This document shows, one piece after another, positions 1 through 5,010 of a stretch of 5,010 bases of DNA; positions within the stretch are counted from its first letter, which is position 1, and every line of letters begins with the position of its first letter. Where the stretch lies: the NCBI GenBank assembly GCA_947500965.1, contig CANMWW010000211.1:1-5010 (forward strand), read 5' to 3'. The position numbers and the translations under genes were made by a program. This DNA comes from Alphaproteobacteria bacterium. GTDB lineage: Bacteria; Pseudomonadota; Alphaproteobacteria; CACIAM-22H2. The notes beneath the pieces were generated by a model. It was not told the origin of the DNA, made no database searches, and was given only the letters and a program-made list of their open reading frames with translations.

Positions 1-1387
1 GACGCCGGCGTCGATCGCCGCCGCCTTCGAGGCCCGCATTGACGCGCTCGCCGGCGCGACGGCATCGACCGAGTCGGCGGGGGGCGTGCTGCACGTGGCG
101 GCATCGCTCCTCGCCGACGCGGGCAATGTCGTCACGACGACGAGCCAGTGGCGCGCCGCGCTCGCCACGGAGGTGGCGGTCGCGGCCGGGGATTCGCTCG
201 CCGACCTGCGAGCGCGGATCAACGCGACCAACGAGGGGGCGGCGCCATCCGGCCTCGTCGCCAGCCAGATCGCCGTCTCGGCGACCGACCACCAGCTGCT
301 CTTCACCACGGACGCCCCCAACCGGTTCCTGTCCATCGAGATGCTCCCGGCGGCCGGCACGTCGGCGACCTTCACGACGGAGACGATCGAGCGTCCGGCG
401 GAAGCGCGCATCCTGCTGGACGGCGCGGTGGTGCGGCGGCCAGGCAACGCCATAGACGACGCCATCAGCGGCCTGACGATCAAGCTGCTGCAGGCCGAGC
501 CGCAGACGCGCATCAGGCTGGAGGTCGGCACGGACACGGGCGCGATCGCGCAGAAGGTCGCCGGCTTCGTCGAGGCCTACAACGGTGCCGTCCGCTTCGC
601 GAACGAGCAGACGCAAGTCGATCCCGTGACCGGGACCTACCGGACCGAGAGCGTCCTGGCGAAGGTCGGCGCGCTCAGGGACCTCAAGGCGAGCCTCGAG
701 ACACTGCGTACGTTCAGCGTCGCAGCGACGAATGGACTGCTGGCCTTGCCCGACATAGGTGTCACGCTCGCTGCGGATGGCGCGGATCCGCTCGCCAAGG
801 GCGCCCTCCAGGTCGACGAGAACAAGCTCGCCGAGGTTCTCATCAACGACCCGGAGCGCGTGCGCAGCCTGTTCGAGCTACGCTTCGTCCCGGATGGTTC
901 GGACATTTCCCTCGCCGGCTTCGGCGACAAGGCGAAGGACGCCTCGGGCAGCTACACCCTGAGCTTCTCCGGTGGCGTCGCGTCGCTCAAGGTCTCCGGC
1001 GGCGGCACGATCGCGCTCGCCCGCTCCGGCAGCGCATACACGGCCGCCAGCGGGCCGATCGAGGGCCTTTCCTTCATCTACACCGGCGCGACGACCGACG
1101 GAGACAAGTCTGGCTTTGCCGTCCGCACCGGGCTCGGCACGCAACTGTTCTTCCTCGCCGACCAGTATTCGCGCGCCGATACCGGCCGCGTCGCGCAGGC
1201 GATCTCGGAGGTCGACGACCTCAACGCCAAGCGCCAGGCGCGCATCGACGCGCTGCGCGAGCGCCTCGACAGGCAGCGCGAGACGCTGATGGCGCGTTTC
1301 CAGAAGATGGAAAGCACCCTGGGGCGGCTGTCGTCCGTCCGCAGCTCGATCGAGCAGTTCGTGCAAGCAAAGAGCAAGGGTGGCTGA
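1..1387 (+). CDS. fliD: Flagellar filament cap protein FliD (hook-associated protein 2), 3' part
   Basis: The reading frame is open from the left edge (first full codon at 2) to a TGA at 1385-1387, giving 461 visible residues; the N-terminal part is outside the window. FliD is exported through the flagellar type III system and forms the cap at the filament tip under which flagellin assembles. Fragment residues 135-163 carry the typical FliD_C opening (ARILLDGAVV, then NAIDDAISGLTIKLL), followed by DTGAIAQKVAGFVEAYN near 178-194, the usual 'D-x-x-x-I-x-x-x-F-x-x-x-Y-N' pattern. NDPERVRSLFE (282-292) matches the family's 'DPexVxxLF' element. Residues about 314-378 form a beta-rich insertion (SGSYTLSFSGG to the end of the hydrophobic strands). 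The last ~50 residues (403-455) are a heptad-like helix with RFQKMESTL, matching the C-terminal FliD coiled coil. A GTG at 86 is internal, not the start. No cysteine is visible. The family call is secure; only the missing N-terminus is unknown. Confidence 0.9.
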   Translation, partial: TPASIAAAFEARIDALAGATASTESAGGVLHVAASLLADAGNVVTTTSQWRAALATEVAVAAGDSLADLRARINATNEGAAPSGLVASQIAVSATDHQLLFTTDAPNRFLSIEMLPAAGTSATFTTETIERPAEARILLDGAVVRRPGNAIDDAISGLTIKLLQAEPQTRIRLEVGTDTGAIAQKVAGFVEAYNGAVRFANEQTQVDPVTGTYRTESVLAKVGALRDLKASLETLRTFSVAATNGLLALPDIGVTLAADGADPLAKGALQVDENKLAEVLINDPERVRSLFELRFVPDGSDISLAGFGDKAKDASGSYTLSFSGGVASLKVSGGGTIALARSGSAYTAASGPIEGLSFIYTGATTDGDKSGFAVRTGLGTQLFFLADQYSRADTGRVAQAISEVDDLNAKRQARIDALRERLDRQRETLMARFQKMESTLGRLSSVRSSIEQFVQAKSKGG

Positions 1388-1475
1388 GCCGCCGCGAACG
1401 CCCTGAATCGGACCAATCCCTGCGCCGGCCGCGCGCCGTTGGAACCAAAGTACCCGCGATTTTCGGGGAAGGTGC
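1388..1475. other. 88-base gap between fliD and fliH, possible promoter region
   Basis: This is the only real intergenic space in the window. The first part (1388-1438) is GC-rich and featureless. Positions 1439-1469 are clearly AT-richer than the surroundings and include the short inverted repeat TTGGAACCAA (1439-1448). No stem-loop followed by a T-run is present, so nothing indicates termination after fliD. No good sigma-54 (-24/-12), sigma-28 or sigma-70 site could be identified by eye. A promoter for the fliH-flhA block here is an inference from spacing and base composition only. Confidence 0.4.
1465..1472 (+). promoter_or_regulatory. Ribosome binding site of fliH
   Basis: GGGGAAGG lies just before the ATG at 1476. 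The GGGGAA part leaves 5 bases to the start codon. It supports this ATG: upstream in frame there is no nearby alternative start, and the next candidate downstream (GTG at 1500) has no comparable site. Confidence 0.6.
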
Positions 1476-2144
1476 ATGGCAAGCGCTGGGTCCGGCCTCG
1501 TGGCCGTTCGGCAAGGTGTTTTCGAGCCTCTGTTTCCGGGGACGGCGGTCGTGCCGTCGTCCCGCCCGCCCGGCTTGCCCGCGATCGAGGAGCGGCGCGC
1601 GGACGAGGCTGCTGCCCGCGAGCGCGCGGCGCGGGAAGAGGGCCGGGCCGCCGGCTTTCGCGAGGGCGCCGCCCACGGTGCACGCGAGGCCGGCGAGGTC
1701 GCCGCGGCGCGCCTGTCGGCCGCGCTCGCCGACATGCAGGAGGCCTTCTCTCGGCTGCGTGACGCCTATCGCGAACGCCTCGACGAGCATGCGCGGGAGA
1801 GCGAGCGCGTGATCGTCGCGCTTGTCGAGCGGCTGGCCGCACCGGGCGGGCGCGACGCGATCGAGGCCCTGTTCAGGAGCCATGTCCTCGAGGCGCTGCG
1901 CCGAGGCACGCGGACCGGCGGCAGGCTCGTGCTGTCGCCCCAGACGCTGGAGATCCTCCAGGGCGATGGCGGCGGCCTGTCCGCCCTCCTCGAGGCGCAG
2001 GGTGTCGAGGTCGTGGCGCGCGGCGCCGCGGGGGAACTGCGTTCCTCCCTCGAGGCATCTTCCGGCGGGGCGATCGTGATCGACTACGACCGACTGCTGG
2101 TGGCGCTGCGCAGCGCGGCCGGCGGCGCGACGGAGGTCAAGTGA
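1476..2144 (+). CDS. fliH: Flagellar assembly protein FliH (FliI ATPase regulator/stator)
   Basis: The product is a 222-residue soluble protein. FliH dimers bind the export ATPase FliI, hold it inactive or deliver it, and dock it at the FliN ring and the FlhA/FlhB gate. The strongest mark is an uninterrupted run of GxxxG repeats: G56, G60, G64 and G68 (GRAAGFREGAAHG), inside an Ala/Arg/Glu-rich helix from about 37 to 118. Such glycine repeats in a long helix are characteristic of FliH. The N-terminus has an aromatic segment, VFEPLF (15-20), in the place where FliH proteins carry the short motif that binds FliN and FlhA. The C-terminal domain (about 125-215) is the compact FliI-binding region, ending in a hydrophobic strand-helix (AIVIDYDRLLVAL). 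There is no signal peptide or membrane segment. The gene is followed by fliN after 1 base, and FliN is its known docking partner. FliI is not in the window. Sequence conservation in FliH is low, so the call leans on the repeats, size and neighbours. In Caulobacter the equivalent was named flbE. Confidence 0.85.
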   Translation: MASAGSGLVAVRQGVFEPLFPGTAVVPSSRPPGLPAIEERRADEAAARERAAREEGRAAGFREGAAHGAREAGEVAAARLSAALADMQEAFSRLRDAYRERLDEHARESERVIVALVERLAAPGGRDAIEALFRSHVLEALRRGTRTGGRLVLSPQTLEILQGDGGGLSALLEAQGVEVVARGAAGELRSSLEASSGGAIVIDYDRLLVALRSAAGGATEVK

Positions 2145-2145
2145 G

Positions 2146-2493
2146 ATGAGCGACGACAAGGAACCCTCGCCCACCCTCCCGGACTTCGGGGAACCGACGA
2201 TCGGCTCGGCGCTCGCATCGAGCGCGCCGGCCGGCACGGTCGTGCCCATGCCACCGGAATCCTCGGTCTTCAGGATACCGGTCCAGGTCATGGCCGTGCT
2301 CGGCAAGGCCATGCTGTCGGTCAACGACCTGCTGAAGCTGGGACGCGGCGCCGTCATCGAACTCGACGCCAAGGTCGGCGAGCCGATCGAGATCTGGGTC
2401 AACAACCGCCGCGTCGCCAAGGGCGAACTCGTGGTCCAGGGGGACCGGCTGAGCGTGTCGATGACCGAGGTCCTCAAGATCGAAGACGGCTGA
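2146..2493 (+). CDS. fliN: Flagellar motor switch protein FliN
   Basis: A 115-residue protein of the cytoplasmic C-ring. FliN takes part in switching rotation and gives FliH-FliI its docking place at the base of the export gate. Residues 1-40 are a low-complexity Ser/Pro/Ala linker. Residues 41-112 form the SpoA/FliN C domain: IPVQVMAVLGKAMLSVNDLL (44-63), then KLGRGAVIELDAKVGEPIEI (64-83), WVNNRRVAKGELVV, and finally LSVSMTEVLKIE. These match the conserved 'LLxLxxGxVIELD', 'xPVxIxVNxxxVAxGEVVV' and 'hxVxITEhL' blocks of the family. The length is usual for a short, single-domain FliN rather than a FliY or a FliM fusion. The start is supported by GGAGG at 2132-2136, 9 bases before the ATG. The 1-base distance to the fliH stop and 3-base distance to flbD point to one transcript and probable translational coupling. 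Confidence 0.95.
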   Translation: MSDDKEPSPTLPDFGEPTIGSALASSAPAGTVVPMPPESSVFRIPVQVMAVLGKAMLSVNDLLKLGRGAVIELDAKVGEPIEIWVNNRRVAKGELVVQGDRLSVSMTEVLKIEDG

Positions 2494-2496
2494 GGC

Positions 2497-3942
2497 ATGG
2501 CGACCAATCGCCCGCCAGTCTGCCTGATCGGCGCGACGCGCTTCGACCTCGACAACCTCGCGCTGATCCTGAAGCGCGTCGGCGCGGCGCCGGTCGCCTG
2601 CGACGGGTCGAGCCAGTTCCTTGCGCGCCTCGACGCCGGCGAGCCGTTCCGCGCGGTCTTCGTGGAACTCGGGGCAGGGCGCGAACTGGCGGAGGCCGTG
2701 CGCGCGGCGGCCGGCGCGACGCCGGTCTACGGCTTCGCGCGCGCGGGCCGCGGCATCGACGCCGACTGGCTCGTGGAGATCGGCATCCGGGACGTCGTCA
2801 GCCTGCCGGCCGAGGAGGCGTTGCTCCGCGAGATCGTCTCCGCCCTCGACGAACCCGTGCCGGAACTCATCGCGCGCTCGCCGGAGCTCAAGCGCGTGGT
2901 CGCCGTCGTCGATCGCGTCGCCCAGTCGGATGCTCCCGTGCTGGTCATCGGCGAGACCGGCACCGGCAAGGAAGTGATCGCCAGGCACGTCCATCGTGCC
3001 AGCCGACGGGCATCCGGCCCGTTCGTCTCAATCAACTGCGCGGCCATCCCCGAGCAGCTCCTCGAGTCCGAGCTGTTCGGCCACGAGAAGGGGGCCTTCA
3101 CGGGCGCGCTCGCCCGGCGGCTCGGCAAGTTCGAGGAGGCGGCCGGCGGGACGCTGCTGCTCGACGAGATCGGCGAGATGGACCTGAAGCTCCAGGCGAA
3201 GCTCCTTCGCGCCATCCAGGAGCGCCAGATCGACCGCGTCGGCGGGCGCGGCCCGGTCTCCGTCGACCTGCGGATCGTCGCGACCACGAACCGCGACCTG
3301 ATGGCGGAGGTCGAGGCGAGGCGCTTCCGCGAGGACCTCTATTACCGCTTGAACGTCATCAACGTCGAACTCCCGCCGCTGCGCGAGCGGCCGCTGGACG
3401 TCGCCCCGCTCGCCGAGCACTTCGTGCAGAAGCATTGCGCCCGCAACACGCTGCCACCCAAGTCCATCTCGCCCGGCGCGATGGCGCGGCTCGAGGCCTT
3501 CGACTGGCCCGGCAACGTGCGCGAACTCGAGAACACGATGTACCGGGCGGTGCTGATCGCCAATTCCGCCTCGATCGAGGCGGAGGACATCATCTTCACG
3601 CGCCAGCAGGGCGCGGCGCTCGCGAGCCGGAGCTACGCCGAGCGTGTCGCGCAGGTCGCGCCCGCGCCGTCGCCGCCTCGCGACCTTTCCCCGGAGGCGC
3701 CCGCGGCCCCGGCGCGACCCGTTCCCGTCGAGGTCGCGGCGCCCGCCGCGCCGCCGGCGCCGAACGAGGATGTTCGTCCCGGCGGGATCGGCGCCTTCGT
3801 GGGCAGGTCGATCGCGGAACTCGAGGAGCAGCTGATCAAGGCGACGCTCGAGCATTGCTACGGCAACCGCACGCGGGCCGCGACGATCCTCGGCATCTCG
3901 ATCCAGACCCTGCGCAACAAGCTGGAGCGCTACGGTGCGTAG
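2497..3942 (+). CDS. flbD: Sigma-54-dependent flagellar transcriptional activator, FlbD type
   Basis: A 481-residue bacterial enhancer-binding protein. Residues 7-117 fold like a receiver domain but lack its active site: no acidic pair after strand 1 (VCLIGATR), Glu57 in place of the phospho-aspartate (VFVELG), no Ser/Thr after strand 4 (VYGFAR), and Leu103 where the invariant Lys should be (SLP). The AAA+ domain (about 124-368) is complete: Walker A GETGTGKE (152-159), GAFTGA (199-204) for contact with sigma-54, Walker B GTLLLDEIGEM (218-228), ATTNRDL (262-268), arginine-finger region FREDLYYRLNV (277-287) and sensor II WPGNVREL (337-344). A Pro/Ala-rich linker (about 375-427) leads to a Fis-type helix-turn-helix (about 437-481, with NRTRAATILGISIQTLRNKL). 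In Caulobacter, FlbD activates or represses flagellar sigma-54 promoters and is controlled by FliX rather than by a kinase; the degenerate receiver and the place between fliN and flhA fit that type better than FleQ, FlrC or NtrC. The Shine-Dalgarno signal is poor (GAGG only 1 base from the ATG), which suggests coupling to fliN translation. FliX is not in the window. Confidence 0.9.
   Translation: MATNRPPVCLIGATRFDLDNLALILKRVGAAPVACDGSSQFLARLDAGEPFRAVFVELGAGRELAEAVRAAAGATPVYGFARAGRGIDADWLVEIGIRDVVSLPAEEALLREIVSALDEPVPELIARSPELKRVVAVVDRVAQSDAPVLVIGETGTGKEVIARHVHRASRRASGPFVSINCAAIPEQLLESELFGHEKGAFTGALARRLGKFEEAAGGTLLLDEIGEMDLKLQAKLLRAIQERQIDRVGGRGPVSVDLRIVATTNRDLMAEVEARRFREDLYYRLNVINVELPPLRERPLDVAPLAEHFVQKHCARNTLPPKSISPGAMARLEAFDWPGNVRELENTMYRAVLIANSASIEAEDIIFTRQQGAALASRSYAERVAQVAPAPSPPRDLSPEAPAAPARPVPVEVAAPAAPPAPNEDVRPGGIGAFVGRSIAELEEQLIKATLEHCYGNRTRAATILGISIQTLRNKLERYGA
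3924..3927 (+). promoter_or_regulatory. Ribosome binding site deciding the GTG start of flhA
   Basis: GGAG lies 7 bases before the GTG at 3935, within the last codons of flbD. The other in-frame candidates, GTG 3947 and ATG 3986, have only weak purine-rich stretches at proper distance. This favours 3935, but the choice is not proven. Confidence 0.5.
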
Positions 3943-5010
3943 CGGCGTGGTCGCGCTCCGCGACGCGATAGCCTCGGCGGGCGGCATGCTCGACCGCGCG
4001 CGGGCGGGGCCGAGCCTGCTCAGCCTCGGCGTGCTGGGCGTCGTCGGGATCCTCATCCTGCCGGTGCCGGCCGGGCTGCTCGACGTGTTCTTCACGCTGT
4101 CGCTCGCGGGATCGCTGGTGATCCTGTCGCTGACGATCTTCGTGCGCAGCGCGCTGGACTTCAGCTCGTTCCCGACCGTCCTGCTCGTCATCACCACGTT
4201 CCGCCTTGCGCTGAACGTCGCGAGCACGCGCCTCATCCTGTCCGAGGGCCACAACGGCGCCGGCAGCGCGGGGCGCGTGATCGAGGCCTTCGGGCATTTC
4301 GTGATGGGCGACAACCTCGCCATCGGCACCATCGTCTTCACCGTGCTGATGGTGATCAACTTCCTCGTCATCACCAAGGGCTCGGGGCGCATCGCCGAGG
4401 TCGGCGCGCGGTTCACCCTCGACGCGCTGCCGGGCAAGCAGATGGCGATCGACGCAGACCTGTCCTCGGGCCTCATCAACGAGGCGGAGGCGCGGCGCCG
4501 GCGCCGCAACCTGGAGGACGAGAGTTCGTTCTTCGGGGCGATGGACGGCGCCTCCAAGTTCGTGAAGGGCGACGCGATCGCCGGCATCATCATCATCGTT
4601 GTCAACATCGTCGGCGGGCTCGTCGTCGGCGTCGCGCAGGGCGGCCTCGCCTTCGGCGATGCGCTGAAGACCTACACGACGCTGTCGGTCGGCGACGGGC
4701 TGGTGGCCCAGATCCCCGGGCTCATCATCGCGACGGCGACCGGCCTCATCATCACCAAGACCAGCGGCACGGAGACGACCGACAGCGTGGTCACGCGCCA
4801 GTTCGCGCGCTACCCGGACGTGCTCATCGTCGCGGGCGCGATCCTCGTGCTGATCGGCCTCGTCCCGGGCATGCCGACGCTGCTGTTCCTGACGATCGCG
4901 ATCCTGATGCTCGGCACGGGCCTGCTGCTCGCGCGCACGGCGGACGCGGGCGTCGCGCCTGGCCTGGCCGGCCAGCTCGCCGGCCCCTCGGAGCCCGGCG
5001 CCGCCGCCGC
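3935..5010 (+). CDS. flhA: Flagellar export gate protein FlhA, 5' part
   Basis: FlhA is the large inner-membrane component of the flagellar type III export gate; its membrane part uses the proton-motive force and its cytoplasmic part binds chaperone-substrate complexes. 358 codons are visible, about half of the usual ~700, and the frame is open at the right edge. Counting from the GTG at 3935, hydrophobic segments lie near 28-48, 50-70, 81-101, 128-147, 216-236, 255-274, 295-311 and 314-333, the eight helices expected. The FHIPEP family signature is intact at 152-175 (RIAEVGARFTLDALPGKQM, then AIDAD). Other family marks are FRLALNVASTRLIL (89-102), MDGASKFVKGDAIAG (203-217) with Asp204 at the position of the essential charged residue Asp208 of Salmonella FlhA, and GDGLVAQIPGL (253-263). 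The window ends in the linker to the cytoplasmic domain, which starts Ala/Gly/Pro-rich. The start overlaps flbD by 8 bases. ATG 3986 would remove 17 residues and still leave 10 before the first helix. Five arginines in a row (RRRRR) occur in the loop after the signature. The flagellar FlhA is preferred to an injectisome homologue because of the neighbours. Confidence 0.95.
   Translation, partial: MRSGVVALRDAIASAGGMLDRARAGPSLLSLGVLGVVGILILPVPAGLLDVFFTLSLAGSLVILSLTIFVRSALDFSSFPTVLLVITTFRLALNVASTRLILSEGHNGAGSAGRVIEAFGHFVMGDNLAIGTIVFTVLMVINFLVITKGSGRIAEVGARFTLDALPGKQMAIDADLSSGLINEAEARRRRRNLEDESSFFGAMDGASKFVKGDAIAGIIIIVVNIVGGLVVGVAQGGLAFGDALKTYTTLSVGDGLVAQIPGLIIATATGLIITKTSGTETTDSVVTRQFARYPDVLIVAGAILVLIGLVPGMPTLLFLTIAILMLGTGLLLARTADAGVAPGLAGQLAGPSEPGAAA

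Noticed and set aside
86..88. GTG as the start of the first gene
   Set aside because: The frame is open to the left edge, and FliD needs a further N-terminal domain, so this codon is internal.
1409..1424. GG-N10-GC arrangement in the gap (CGGACCAATCCCTGCG), resembling a sigma-54 -24/-12 site
   Set aside because: Only the GG, the GC and two other consensus bases agree. In such GC-rich DNA this spacing occurs by chance very often, so it is not called as a promoter.
1388..1440. Possible terminator after fliD
   Set aside because: GC-rich sequence is present, but no clean stem-loop with a T-run follows.
1441..1465. GGAAC at 1441-1445 as the -35 half of an EcfG-type stress promoter
   Set aside because: No CGTT-like -10 element is found 16-17 bases downstream.
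148..1812. Open frame of 554 codons on the + strand, crossing the fliD-fliH gap
   Set aside because: Its product is an Arg/Gly/Ala-rich shadow of fliD and fliH in another frame, without domain motifs; both real genes are well supported.
1221..2555. Open frame of 444 codons on the - strand
   Set aside because: It covers the 3' end of fliD, fliH and fliN in antisense and shows only low-complexity Arg/Ala/Ser sequence.
4494..4510. Short GCGCCG-type repeat within flhA
   Set aside because: It encodes a run of arginines in the loop after the FHIPEP signature, where FlhA proteins are often basic; codon bias explains it.
3028..4608. Open frame of 526 codons on the - strand
   Set aside because: It lies antisense to flbD and flhA, whose products have complete family motifs. 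Its product is Arg/Ala/Asp-rich without recognisable domains, as expected for frames opposite GC-rich genes.

Overview
The window is a flagellar gene cluster from a GC-rich proteobacterium, most likely an alphaproteobacterium. Five genes lie head to tail on the + strand: the 3' part of fliD, then fliH, fliN, a sigma-54 activator of the FlbD type, and the 5' half of flhA. The lineage call rests on three things: the GC-rich, G/C-ending codon use; the order fliH-fliN-flbD-flhA, which resembles the FlbD-containing flagellar loci of Caulobacterales and Rhodospirillales; and the FlbD-like domain plan (degenerate receiver, AAA+, Fis-type helix-turn-helix). The genus cannot be read from the sequence.

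Layout. Positions 1-1387 hold the C-terminal three quarters or so of FliD, the filament cap, open to the left edge. An 88-base gap (1388-1475) follows; it is the only intergenic space and contains a short AT-richer patch. From 1476 onward the genes are packed like one operon. fliH (1476-2144) is followed after 1 base by fliN (2146-2493), after 3 bases by flbD (2497-3942), and flhA starts at a GTG (3935) inside the last codons of flbD and runs off the right edge. I see no tRNA, rRNA, mobile element, CRISPR array, long repeat or convincing terminator.

How the genes work together. FlhA is the central membrane gate of the flagellar type III export apparatus. FliH couples the export ATPase FliI to the gate and the C-ring. 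FliN is the C-ring component that docks FliH and carries the switch. FlbD is expected to activate sigma-54 promoters of hook, rod and filament genes. FliD is a late export substrate that caps the growing filament. The cluster therefore combines export machinery, switch, a class II regulator and a late structural protein.

I found no previously undescribed system here. The points that merit a second look are the position of fliD directly before fliH, the loss of every phosphorylation residue in the activator's receiver domain (a glutamate sits where the phospho-aspartate should be), and the gap before fliH as a possible promoter.
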